A stretch of 64,000 nt of DNA, taken from positions 39,920 through 103,919 of the forward strand of contig JAYTWR010000127.1 of the NCBI GenBank assembly GCA_043743335.1, written 5' to 3'. Position numbers and translations under genes: made by a program. Source of the stretch: UBA5216 sp043743335. GTDB lineage: Bacteria; Pseudomonadota; Gammaproteobacteria; Burkholderiales; SG8-41. Below are positions 9,506 through 17,740 of this stretch, one piece after another; the stretch's first letter is position 1, and each line of letters opens with the position of its first letter. The notes beneath the pieces were generated by a model, which worked only from the letters and a program-made list of their open reading frames with translations, was not told the origin of the DNA and ran no database searches.

Positions 9506-10202
9506 CAACTTTCCAAATAGCTTTACCACCACTGGCTTTGTCGATTTCCGCCAGTTGCGCTTCATGCGCAGCAAGCTCATCAGCGCTGGCGCGCAGCACG
9601 ATAATGTCGACTTTCTCGCGCGTGCCAGCATCCATCTGCAGGCTGACGGCGGGCGTGGCGTCGATCATCAAACTGCCCTGACCGCGCGTCATCGCCAGAT
9701 AAACCTCGGCCAGCAATTGCGCGTCGAGCAGCGCGCCGTGCAGCGTGCGGCCGGCGTTGTTTACGTCATAACGCTCACACAGCGCATCTAGGCTGTTGCG
9801 CTTGCCCGGATGCAACTCTCGCGCCTGCTTCAAGGTGTCGATCACACTGGGGCAAAAATCTTTGACCGGCTTCATTTTTAGCAGCCGTAACTCGTGGTTC
9901 AAAAAGGAGATATCGAACGGCGCATTGTGGATCACCAGTTCCGCGCCGCTGACGTAATCGACAAACGCCTGCGCGATTTCGCGAAATTTCGGTTTATCCG
10001 CGAGGAAATCGCTGGTGATGCCGTGCACCTGCAAGGCACCCTCTTCGCTTTCGCGCTCCGGGTTGATATAGCGATGAAAATGTTTTCCGGTGGGCTGGCG
10101 ATTCACAATTTCCACACCGCCGATTTCGAGAATGCGATTGCCCAGCGCCGGGTCAAGGCCCGTGGTTTCGGTGTCGAGAATAATCTGCCGCAAATTGGCC
10201 AT
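9501..10202 (-). CDS. dnaQ: DNA polymerase III epsilon subunit (3'-5' proofreading exonuclease)
   Basis: All three exonuclease motifs of the DnaQ family are visible: ExoI in ILDTETTGLDP, ExoII in VIHNAPFDISFLNHEL, and ExoIII in HGALLDAQLLAEVYLAM. The protein removes mismatched nucleotides during replication within the polymerase III core. The start at 10202 gives 233 residues; it lies one base after the rnhA stop, so the pair is almost certainly co-translated, as in many proteobacteria. In-frame sequence upstream of 10202 is rnhA coding sequence read in another frame. Confidence 0.96.
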   Translation of the reverse strand: MANLRQIILDTETTGLDPALGNRILEIGGVEIVNRQPTGKHFHRYINPERESEEGALQVHGITSDFLADKPKFREIAQAFVDYVSGAELVIHNAPFDISFLNHELRLLKMKPVKDFCPSVIDTLKQARELHPGKRNSLDALCERYDVNNAGRTLHGALLDAQLLAEVYLAMTRGQGSLMIDATPAVSLQMDAGTREKVDIIVLRASADELAAHEAQLAEIDKASGGKAIWKVV

Positions 10203-10203
10203 G

Positions 10204-10650
10204 TCAGTGCGCCTTTCCAACGGATTCAACGCCACGATTAGCCAATTGATCCGCGCGTTCGTTACCGTTGTGCCCTGCGTGGCCTTTGACCCACAGCCAC
10301 TCGACGTCGTGCAGTTGCGCCAGTTCGTCGAGGCGCTTCCACAAGTCATCGTTCTTCACCGGCTTTTTATCGCTGGTGCGCCAGCCGTTTTTTTTCCAGC
10401 CGTGTATCCATGTGCTGATACCCTGCTGCACGTATTTGGAATCGGTGTGCAGTTGCACCGCGCAGCGTCGCGTCAAGGCCTCTAGGGCACGAATGACCGC
10501 AAGCAGCTCCATACGGTTGTTGGTGGTGTGCGCCTCACCGCCGAAGAGTTCTCTTTCATTTTTCCCCAGCACCAGCCATGCACCCCAGCCGCCCACGCCG
10601 GGATTGCCCTTGCACGCGCCGTCCGTATAAATTTTTACAACTTCTGTCAT
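10204..10650 (-). CDS. rnhA: Ribonuclease HI
   Basis: The 148-residue enzyme degrades the RNA strand of RNA-DNA hybrids. The acidic active-site residues are recognisable in IYTDGACKGNPG (Asp10), NNRMELLAVI (Glu48), LHTDSKYV (Asp70) and GNERADQLAN (Asp134), with His124 in KGHAGHNGN. The basic handle segment (HGWKKNGWRTSDKKPVKN) is present. It overlaps the upstream methyltransferase gene by four bases and is followed by dnaQ after one base, forming a methyltransferase-rnhA-dnaQ unit. No abnormality seen. Confidence 0.97.
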   Translation of the reverse strand: MTEVVKIYTDGACKGNPGVGGWGAWLVLGKNERELFGGEAHTTNNRMELLAVIRALEALTRRCAVQLHTDSKYVQQGISTWIHGWKKNGWRTSDKKPVKNDDLWKRLDELAQLHDVEWLWVKGHAGHNGNERADQLANRGVESVGKAH

Positions 10651-11405
10651 GGTGTCTTTCCGTAATCCCGCGCGGCGCGCAAATCGTCCTGTTTTTGCTG
10701 CACGGTGACCAACCGCTTGCTGCGCGCCTGTTGCGCCCAGCGCGGCGTGATCACGCGCATGCCGCGCACACGCTTGATGGCATGCAAAAACGTCACTGCA
10801 CCGCTAAAAGGCCACCAGCGATCGCCGGCGGATTCCATAAACTTGAATCGATTTAACCACTTTTCGCTCGTACACGGCGGCACGTAGCAACCCATTGCCC
10901 CGCCCGCCACTTCAAACCCCAGCAGCGCCAGCCAGTCTTTCAACCGCATCAAATGAATAAAGCGCCCATGCCACGGATAACTGTCACGTTTGCCCAGCGT
11001 GTGCCGTGCGCCCCATAAACTCACCGGATTAAAACACGTCACGACCACGTGCCCGTCGGGCACCAGCACGCGCTCGACTTCACGCAGAATCTGGTGCGGA
11101 TTGTCTGAAAATTCAAGCACATGCGGCAACAACGCAAGATCAATGCTGGCGCTGGTCACCGGCAACTCAGCGGCGTCCCCGCGCAGCAGGGCGACAGGGC
11201 TGCGATCCACGGTAGCACGCAGCGACATGCGGTTAGCTTGGAGCAGATCGACCTCCGGCAAGCCAATTTGCAGCGCGTTGTAGCCAAAAATATCGGCAAC
11301 CGTTTTGTCGATGTAAGCACGCTCGCGCGCGAGCAAATACTGCCCCAGTGGCGTTTGCAGCCACGTTGCGGCGGCGGATTCAGAGGCAGGATTTTCGATT
11401 GACAC
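10647..11405 (-). CDS. Class I SAM-dependent methyltransferase-like protein upstream of rnhA
   Basis: This 252-residue protein has a methyltransferase type 11 core, seen in DLALLPHVLEFSDNPHQILREVERVLVPDGHVVVTCFNP (given here in shortened form: motif III/IV region LLPHVLEF and post-motif GHVVVTCFNP). The motif I glycine-rich loop is weak or absent, so cofactor binding may differ from the canonical form. A gene of this type commonly sits between gloB and rnhA in beta- and gammaproteobacteria; its substrate is unknown to me. It is divergent from gloB with a 54-bp gap and overlaps the rnhA start by four bases. Confidence 0.85.
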   Translation of the reverse strand: MSIENPASESAAATWLQTPLGQYLLARERAYIDKTVADIFGYNALQIGLPEVDLLQANRMSLRATVDRSPVALLRGDAAELPVTSASIDLALLPHVLEFSDNPHQILREVERVLVPDGHVVVTCFNPVSLWGARHTLGKRDSYPWHGRFIHLMRLKDWLALLGFEVAGGAMGCYVPPCTSEKWLNRFKFMESAGDRWWPFSGAVTFLHAIKRVRGMRVITPRWAQQARSKRLVTVQQKQDDLRAARDYGKTP

Positions 11406-11459
11406 ACAGCAAGTTTAAATCAAATAATCCATCTACTGCACTGCAACGAAGGAATTCCC

Positions 11460-12272
11460 ATGCCCCCCGTGACTACCAGCGCCGCACCGTACGAAATTGT
11501 CCCGCTACGCGCCTTCAGCGACAACTACATCTGGACCCTCCGCGACACGACCCACGCTGTGGTGGTCGATCCGGGCGACGCCAAACCGGTGCTCGCCTAT
11601 TTGGCTGCAGAAAAGCTGGAATTGGCGGCCATTATTATTACCCATCATCACAACGATCACATCGGCGGGGTCAAAGAACTCATCGCCAACCGGACTATCC
11701 CGGTTTACGGCCCGCACGACTCGCGCGTGCCAGACGCTACACAACGGCTGGCCGAGGGCGAATCCATTACGCTGCCCCATTTCAACCTGTCGCTCACCGT
11801 GATGGAGGTACCTGGCCACACCAGCAGCCACATTGCCTATTACGGCGCGGAACCGGCAACCCAAGGCAACGGGATTTTGTTTTGCGGCGACACGCTGTTT
11901 GCCGCTGGCTGCGGGCGCCTGTTTGAAGGCACGCCTGCACAAATGCATGATTCGCTGGGCAAATTCATGCGCCTGCCGGACACCACGCGCGTGTATTGCA
12001 CACACGAATACACGCTTTCCAACATCCGTTTTGCCCGCGCCGCCGATCCAGCCAACACCGCATTGCAGGACTGGGAAGCCCGCGCGAAAGCCCTGCGCGA
12101 GGTAGACGTGCCCACCGTGCCCACCACCATTGCCTTGGAAAAAGCCACCAACCCCTTTGTGCGCTGCACCGAAGCCGACGTGATCGCCACAGCCAGCCAC
12201 CGGGCTGGCAAGCCGTTGGCCGACCCAGTCAGCGTGCTGGGTGCCATACGCGAATGGAAGAATAATTTCTGA
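11460..12272 (+). CDS. gloB: Hydroxyacylglutathione hydrolase (glyoxalase II)
   Basis: This is a metallo-beta-lactamase-fold enzyme that hydrolyses S-D-lactoylglutathione to D-lactate and glutathione, the second step of methylglyoxal detoxification. The metal-binding motif THHHNDH is near residue 60, with GHTSSHIAY, CGDTLFAAGCGRLFEG and THEY supplying the remaining ligands. Length is 270 residues. AAGGA lies six bases upstream of the ATG. It is divergent from the methyltransferase-rnhA-dnaQ unit. Confidence 0.96.
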   Translation: MPPVTTSAAPYEIVPLRAFSDNYIWTLRDTTHAVVVDPGDAKPVLAYLAAEKLELAAIIITHHHNDHIGGVKELIANRTIPVYGPHDSRVPDATQRLAEGESITLPHFNLSLTVMEVPGHTSSHIAYYGAEPATQGNGILFCGDTLFAAGCGRLFEGTPAQMHDSLGKFMRLPDTTRVYCTHEYTLSNIRFARAADPANTALQDWEARAKALREVDVPTVPTTIALEKATNPFVRCTEADVIATASHRAGKPLADPVSVLGAIREWKNNF

Positions 12273-12351
12273 TACTTCGGAATTGTGACTAGCGCTCGCC
12301 CAACCTGTAAGCTCCTTATCGCAACTTTATGTTTTTAAAAGGTTTTTTTAC

Positions 12352-12380
12352 TTGACGCCCATCACACCACAAGCTACCAT
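12352..12380 (+). promoter_or_regulatory. Putative sigma-70 promoter for mltD
   Basis: TTGACG at 12352-12357 and TACCAT at 12375-12380 are separated by 17 bases, a good match to the -35/-10 pattern, 31 bases before the mltD start at 12411. A ribosome site (GGAGAAG) follows at 12399-12405. Confidence 0.6.
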
Positions 12381-12410
12381 TCGGCAGCTAAAAAGTGCGG
12401 AGAAGACTTA

Positions 12411-13991
12411 ATGACTAGGCTTGCACGTAGTGTTGCTCATAAATTTTCACGTCATTCAGCCCATTTTGTATCCGTTGTCGTGGCCTGTGTGGCCGTGCTC
12501 AATGCCGGCTGCGCCCAAATGTCCGGCACGTATACCGTTGCCGGTGAGGGCACCCCCGCCTCTCCACTACCCGGCGAATGGCCCACCCCCAGCGTCTCAC
12601 AGACTGCTGCGCCGCTTCCGCCGGAGCCGACCCATTTGCCTCGGGCATCGGTACCTGCTGAGCGGCAAAATGTCGAGTCGGCTCGCCGTAGCACCACACC
12701 GCGCCGCGACGCCAGCGCCCCGCGTGCAACGCCCTCGACAAACAATAGGGCTGCGACAACAGCGAATGCCCCGCGAGACGTGTGGCAACGCGTGCGTAAC
12801 GGTTTTCAAATGAATGCGGTGCCCAGTTCGCTGGTCAGCGATTGGGAAACTTACTACGCCAGCCGCCCCGACTACTTTGCCCGCATGATCGACAACAGCG
12901 GCCATTTTCTCTACCACATCGCGAACGAAGTCGAGCTGCGCGGCATGCCGATGGAAATCGCGCTGCTGCCGATGATCGAATCGGCCTACAACCCGGTGGC
13001 GTATTCCAGTGCGCATGCTTCGGGGATCTGGCAGTTTATTCCGTCCACCGGCAAGAACTACGGCTTGAAGCAAAACGCGTGGTACGACGGCCGTCGCGAT
13101 GTCATCGCCGCCACTGGTGCCGCGCTCGATTATCTACAAACTCTGCATCGCATGTTCAATGACTGGGAGCTCGCGCTGGCCGCCTATAACTGGGGCGAAG
13201 GTGCTGTGCAACGCGCGATTGAGCGCAATCAGGCTAGGGGATTGCCCACAGATTATTTAAGCCTCGCTGCCGGTATGCCCGCCGAAACGCGCAACTATGT
13301 GCCCAAGCTGATGGCAGTCAAAAACATTCTCGACAACCCGGCGCGCTTCGGTCTTACGCTGGCACATGTGCCCAATGAACCTTACTTCGAGGTCATTACG
13401 GTGCGCCGCCACATCGACGTAACGCTAGCCGCACGCTTCGCCGGCATGTCCATCGACGAGTTCAAGTTTTTGAATCCCGCGCATAACAAGCCGGTCATCA
13501 ATGCCGACAGTGCTGAAACTATCGTGTTGCCCAAACACAAGGTCGCGGCCTTCACGGCCAGCATGGAGCAGCATTCTGACAAGCCCTTGGTGTCCCTGAA
13601 AACCCACCACGTGCGCGTCGGTGAGCGCCCGGAAACCATTGCCGCACAGTATGGTATCTCGGTCGCTGATCTAAATAACCTAAACCACATCGGCGGTCGT
13701 CGCCACATCGCCACAGGGCAAACCCTGATGGTGCCCAATCGCGATGATTTGCAGCCCGTGCTGGCTGATATACCCGTTGCCACCACGTTGATGGCCGCAG
13801 TCGCCCGCCCGATTTATGGCCGCACTGCGCGACAAGTCGTCGTCGGCAACGGCGCGCGGCGTAGCGTGGTAATTGCCGCAGCGACACAACGCGCTAACGC
13901 GCGGATACCTGTGCAACGCCCGGCTGCAGCAAGGGCCAGCGCACAACGCGTCGCTTACGCCAAGCCTGTGGTGAAAATACGTAATCGATAG
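12411..13991 (+). CDS. mltD: Membrane-bound lytic murein transglycosylase D (lipoprotein with LysM)
   Basis: The N-terminus is a lipoprotein signal with lipobox LNAGC (Cys34), so the protein should be anchored to the outer membrane. After a Pro/Thr-rich linker comes a transglycosylase SLT domain with the catalytic Glu in LLPMIESAYNP, followed by SGIWQFIPSTGKNYGL and AAYNWGEGAVQRAI. A LysM peptidoglycan-binding motif (HHVRVGERPETIAAQYGIS, about residues 398-445) follows. The C-terminal tail of about 60 residues is rich in Ala and Arg and seems unstructured. The enzyme cleaves the glycan strand of murein to give 1,6-anhydro products. A bidirectional terminator follows. Confidence 0.95.
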   Translation: MTRLARSVAHKFSRHSAHFVSVVVACVAVLNAGCAQMSGTYTVAGEGTPASPLPGEWPTPSVSQTAAPLPPEPTHLPRASVPAERQNVESARRSTTPRRDASAPRATPSTNNRAATTANAPRDVWQRVRNGFQMNAVPSSLVSDWETYYASRPDYFARMIDNSGHFLYHIANEVELRGMPMEIALLPMIESAYNPVAYSSAHASGIWQFIPSTGKNYGLKQNAWYDGRRDVIAATGAALDYLQTLHRMFNDWELALAAYNWGEGAVQRAIERNQARGLPTDYLSLAAGMPAETRNYVPKLMAVKNILDNPARFGLTLAHVPNEPYFEVITVRRHIDVTLAARFAGMSIDEFKFLNPAHNKPVINADSAETIVLPKHKVAAFTASMEQHSDKPLVSLKTHHVRVGERPETIAAQYGISVADLNNLNHIGGRRHIATGQTLMVPNRDDLQPVLADIPVATTLMAAVARPIYGRTARQVVVGNGARRSVVIAAATQRANARIPVQRPAAARASAQRVAYAKPVVKIRNR

Positions 13992-14013
13992 TCGATAGTC
14001 GGTGGGATGACAG

Positions 14014-14045
14014 AAAAAAGGGCGCATAGCGCCCTTTTTCTTTTG
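14014..14045. terminator. Rho-independent terminator, bidirectional
   Basis: The stem AAAAAGGGCGC (14015-14025) pairs perfectly with GCGCCCTTTTT (14029-14039) around a three-base loop, with T-rich sequence on both sides. It separates mltD from the convergent ABC operon and can serve both. Confidence 0.9.
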
Positions 14046-14058
14046 CAAACTAACGGCT

Positions 14059-15642
14059 TCAGGCTCCGCCTGCTTGAACCAGCATGCGCGTGTAATCCGA
14101 CTGCGGCATGTTGACGATAGCCTCCAGCGTGCCGCTTTCCACCACCACGCTATCCTTCATCACCAGTACCCGGTGCGCCATGGCGCGCACCACATCGATA
14201 TCGTGCGTGACTAGAATGTAACTCAGGCGGTATTTGCGCTGTAGCTCGGCCAGCAATTCGAGCACCTGCTTTTGGATGGTGACATCCAGCGCACTGGTGG
14301 GCTCGTCCAACACCACAATCTGCGGCTTCAGTATCAATGCCCGCGCTATGGCGATGCGTTGGCGCTGCCCGCCTGAAAACTCATGGGGGTAACGTTGCAG
14401 CAACGGCGCAACCTCACCGTTTTCAGTCAGGCCCACATCCAATAGCGCGGCGATAATACGTTCGCGCCGCTGCGCTTCATTCAACGACGGTTCATGAATT
14501 TCCAAGCCCTCACCGATGATGGCCTCGATGGTCAAGCGGGGCGACAGCGACGACAGCGGGTCTTGAAACACCACCTGTATCTTGCGCCGCAGCGCACGGC
14601 GCGCGTTGGCATCGGCACCCTGCCAGCGCGCACCGGCTATGCTGATCTCGCCCTTGGTCGCCACCAGATTCAACACCGCCAACGCCAGCGTGGTTTTGCC
14701 GGAACCGGATTCGCCGATGACGCCTAAGGTCTCGCCCGGCGCCAATTCAAAATTCACATCACGCACCGCAGTAAATGCGCCCTTCTTGAACCAGCCTTTT
14801 ATACCCGGCAGACGCGTGGGGTAATTCACTTCAAGGTGTTGGGCGGAGACTGCGACACCCTCACCCGGTGCTGCGACGTGGCGTTGCGGCTTACTATCCA
14901 ACAGCTTTTTCGTATACGCGTGCTGCGGCGAGATTGTGACTTCACGGGTCACGCCCTGCTCCACAATCACCCCGCGTTCCATCACCGCCACGCGCTGTGA
15001 AAAACGCCGCACCAGATTCAAATCATGCGTAATCAAGAGTAAAGCCATGCCCGACTCGGCACTTAATTTCTCAATTAAATCAAGTATTTGCAAGCGTATA
15101 GCCACATCCAGCGCGGTGGTTGGCTCGTCCGCAATCAACATCCGGGGATTGCACGCCAACGCCATCGCAATCATCGCGCGCTGGCGCTGCCCGCCAGATA
15201 GCTGATGCGGATAACTGCGTGCGCGCACCTCGGGTTCAGGGATGCCCACACGCCGCAAGGCATCCACCGCACCCTGCGCAGCCTTAGCGGCATCCATGCC
15301 CATATGCAGTTGCAACGGCTCTGCGATTTGCCGCCCGACGGTGTATATCGGATTGAGTGCGGTCATCGGCTCCTGAAAAATCACCGCGATATCGTGCCCG
15401 CGCATGGCCTGCAATTTGGCCGGCGGCAACTGCAACACCGGTTGGCCATCGAACACAATCTCACCGCTGAGTTTTGCGGTTTCAATCAAGCGCAATAACG
15501 ACAAGGCCGTCACCGATTTACCAGAACCGGATTCGCCTACCAGCGCCAGTTTTTCACCGGCATCCAGCGTAAACGACACGCGATCCACTACGCGGCGTTT
15601 GCCGAAATCGATGCTAAGGTCGCGCACCTCAAGAAGACTCAC
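14059..15642 (-). CDS. yejF: Peptide ABC transporter, double ATPase (YejF type)
   Basis: The 527-residue protein holds two complete ABC ATPase domains. Half one has Walker A GESGSGKSV, signature LSGGQRQR and Walker B MLIADEPTTALD. Half two has GESGSGKTT, FSGGQRQR and IVVLDEPTSALD. It is the last gene of the eight-gene operon and overlaps yejE by four bases. With YejA, YejB and YejE it should form a YejABEF-type importer, known in enterics for peptide and microcin C uptake. The codons for LQILDLIEKL (15073-15090) contain an AT-rich patch resembling the dispersed repeat. Confidence 0.93.
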   Translation of the reverse strand: MSLLEVRDLSIDFGKRRVVDRVSFTLDAGEKLALVGESGSGKSVTALSLLRLIETAKLSGEIVFDGQPVLQLPPAKLQAMRGHDIAVIFQEPMTALNPIYTVGRQIAEPLQLHMGMDAAKAAQGAVDALRRVGIPEPEVRARSYPHQLSGGQRQRAMIAMALACNPRMLIADEPTTALDVAIRLQILDLIEKLSAESGMALLLITHDLNLVRRFSQRVAVMERGVIVEQGVTREVTISPQHAYTKKLLDSKPQRHVAAPGEGVAVSAQHLEVNYPTRLPGIKGWFKKGAFTAVRDVNFELAPGETLGVIGESGSGKTTLALAVLNLVATKGEISIAGARWQGADANARRALRRKIQVVFQDPLSSLSPRLTIEAIIGEGLEIHEPSLNEAQRRERIIAALLDVGLTENGEVAPLLQRYPHEFSGGQRQRIAIARALILKPQIVVLDEPTSALDVTIQKQVLELLAELQRKYRLSYILVTHDIDVVRAMAHRVLVMKDSVVVESGTLEAIVNMPQSDYTRMLVQAGGA

Positions 15643-16700
15643 GTGCCGCCTCCCTCATCACCTTCCAATACCTTGCGCGGATCAAGCGCATCACGCAACG
15701 CATCACCGATCAGTATCAGCAATAACAACATCAGCACCAGCACGCCAAACGTGCTCAGCGATATCCACCACGCATCCAGATTTTCTTTGCCCTGATTCAG
15801 CAACTCGCCCAAGCTGGGAGTACCCGGCGGCACGCCCAAGCCCAGAAAATCCAGACTGGTCAGCGCACCAATGGCCCCCGCCATTTCAAACGGTATCAGC
15901 GTCACCACCGGCGTCAGACTATTCGGCAATATATGCCGCCACATGATCTTCCAGTCACTCTGCCCCAGTGCTTTGGCCGCACGCACATAATCCAGTGTGC
16001 GATTTTTCAAAAACTCGGCGCGCACATAAGCCGCCACACCCAGCCAGCCGAACAACGACAGCAAAATCACCAGCAATGAAAAGCTCGGCGCAAACAAGGC
16101 CGACAAAATAATCAGCAAATACAGCTTGGGCATCGCCCCCCATACTTCGTTAAAGCGCTCCATTGCAATATCTACCCAGCCCGCGAGATAACCCTGTATC
16201 GCGCCATACAACACGCCCAGCACCGTGCATACCGCCGCCACGATCAACGCAAAAAACACCGAGATGCGAAAGCCATACAGCAACCGCGCCAGCAGATCAC
16301 GCCCCTTGTCATCGGTGCCCATCCAGTTATCGGCATCGGGCCGCGACGGATTGGGATTCTTCGCAAAATAGTTAATCGTTTTGTAATGGTAGGCATTGGG
16401 CGGATACACCGCAAAATTGTCGCCTGACGTGATGTTGGCGCGTATCAGCGGATCGAGGTAATCCGTGGGCGTGGGGAAATCGCCGCCGAAGGTGGTCTCC
16501 GGCAAGGTTTGCACGATGGGGAAAAACCACTGCCCCTTGTAGCTGACCACCAGCGGTGTATCGTTGGACAGCAACTCTGCGCACAAGCTGATGGCAAACA
16601 TCACCAGAAATAGTTGCAGGCTGCGATAGCCCAATGTGTTGGCACGGAAGCGCCGCCATGCGCGCTTGGCTGGGCTGTTAGTCACTGTAGCCATACTCAT
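15639..16700 (-). CDS. yejE: Peptide ABC transporter permease (YejE type)
   Basis: This inner-membrane permease of 353 residues has an N-terminal transmembrane segment (SLQLFLVMFAISLCAELL), a large periplasmic loop with NPSRPDADNWMGTDDKGRDLLARLLYG, typical of YejE/OppC, and a block of membrane segments with the coupling motif EFLKNRTLDYVRAAKALGQSD. It ends GDALRDALDPRK, the usual DppC/OppC family ending. It overlaps its neighbours by four bases on each side, consistent with translational coupling. Confidence 0.93.
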   Translation of the reverse strand: MSMATVTNSPAKRAWRRFRANTLGYRSLQLFLVMFAISLCAELLSNDTPLVVSYKGQWFFPIVQTLPETTFGGDFPTPTDYLDPLIRANITSGDNFAVYPPNAYHYKTINYFAKNPNPSRPDADNWMGTDDKGRDLLARLLYGFRISVFFALIVAAVCTVLGVLYGAIQGYLAGWVDIAMERFNEVWGAMPKLYLLIILSALFAPSFSLLVILLSLFGWLGVAAYVRAEFLKNRTLDYVRAAKALGQSDWKIMWRHILPNSLTPVVTLIPFEMAGAIGALTSLDFLGLGVPPGTPSLGELLNQGKENLDAWWISLSTFGVLVLMLLLLILIGDALRDALDPRKVLEGDEGGGT

Positions 16701-17740
16701 TCAAATTTCACGCGCGGGTCCACCCACAGATAACTCAAGTCGCGCAACAAGTGCGCAACCAGGCCAATCAGGGTGAACACAAACAAATTGGCGAACACCA
16801 CCGGGTAATCACGCCGTATCACCGACTCATACGACAACAGCCCTAGGCCATCCAGTGAGAACAAGGTTTCAATCAACAATGATCCGGCAAAAAACGCGCC
16901 GATAAACGCTGCCGGAAAACCGGTGGCAATGGGGATCAACGCATTGCGAAACACATGCCGCCACAACACCGTGTTCTCCGGCAAGCCCTTGGCGCGCGCA
17001 GTGAGCACATATTGTTTGCGTATCTCCTCCAGCATGGCGTTTTTGGTGAGTATGGTGATAAAGGCAAAGCCGCCCAGCACCATGGCTGTCACCGGTAGGG
17101 TGATATGCCACAAGTAATCCATCACCTTGCCCCACAGGCTTAACTCAGCCCACTGCGTCGAGGTAATGCCACGCAACGGAAACCACTGCACAAACGTGCC
17201 ACCGGCGAAATACACCAACAGCACCACGCCCAACACAAAGCTGGGTATGGCATAACCCAGCAAAATCAAAAAGGTAGTGCCTGTATCAAACGGCGTACCC
17301 GCGCGCACCGCCTTGGCGATGCCCAGCGGTATCGAAATCAAATAGGTGAGTAAAAACGTCCACAGCCCCAGCGTAATCGACACCGGCAGCTTCTCTTTGA
17401 TGAGCTCCCACACATCTTTGTTGTGAAAGAAACTCTTACCCAAATCAAACCGCGCGAACTGGCCGAGCATCTGCACAAAGCGCTCCGGCGCAGGTTTGTC
17501 AAAGCCATAGAGCTTCTTGATCTCCTCAACCTTGGCCGCATCCACGCCCTGCCGCCCGCGATAATTGGTGTCAGTGCGCGCTGCACCGGCCTCGCCGCCC
17601 GCATCGCGCCCTTGCAACTGCGACACCATTTGCTCCACCGGCCCGCCGGGCACAAACTGAATAATCGAAAAGGTAATCAGCAAGATGCCGATTAACGTCG
17701 GGATCATCAGCAACAAACGCTTTAAGAGATAGGCCCACAT
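16697..17740 (-). CDS. yejB: Peptide ABC transporter permease (YejB type)
   Basis: The 347-residue protein starts with a family-typical transmembrane helix (YLLKRLLLMIPTLIGILLITF) followed by QFVPGGPVEQM. The coupling loop MLEEIRKQYVLTARAKGLPE contacts the ATPase. Like YejB, and unlike shorter DppB proteins, it has an extended loop before residue 90. Its ATG overlaps the yejA stop by one base (TAATG). It ends DLSYLWVDPRVKFE, the standard family ending. Confidence 0.93.
   Translation of the reverse strand: MWAYLLKRLLLMIPTLIGILLITFSIIQFVPGGPVEQMVSQLQGRDAGGEAGAARTDTNYRGRQGVDAAKVEEIKKLYGFDKPAPERFVQMLGQFARFDLGKSFFHNKDVWELIKEKLPVSITLGLWTFLLTYLISIPLGIAKAVRAGTPFDTGTTFLILLGYAIPSFVLGVVLLVYFAGGTFVQWFPLRGITSTQWAELSLWGKVMDYLWHITLPVTAMVLGGFAFITILTKNAMLEEIRKQYVLTARAKGLPENTVLWRHVFRNALIPIATGFPAAFIGAFFAGSLLIETLFSLDGLGLLSYESVIRRDYPVVFANLFVFTLIGLVAHLLRDLSYLWVDPRVKFE

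Noticed and set aside
11414..11431. AT-rich TTTAAATCAAATAATCC between the methyltransferase and gloB as a repeat copy
   Set aside because: It shares the first half of the motif but fits the consensus only with a gap; too weak to count.
12330..12350. AT-rich stretch after gloB as a repeat copy
   Set aside because: About 13 of 18 matches by the best alignment, with the core TTGATT lost; it may just be promoter-proximal AT-rich DNA.
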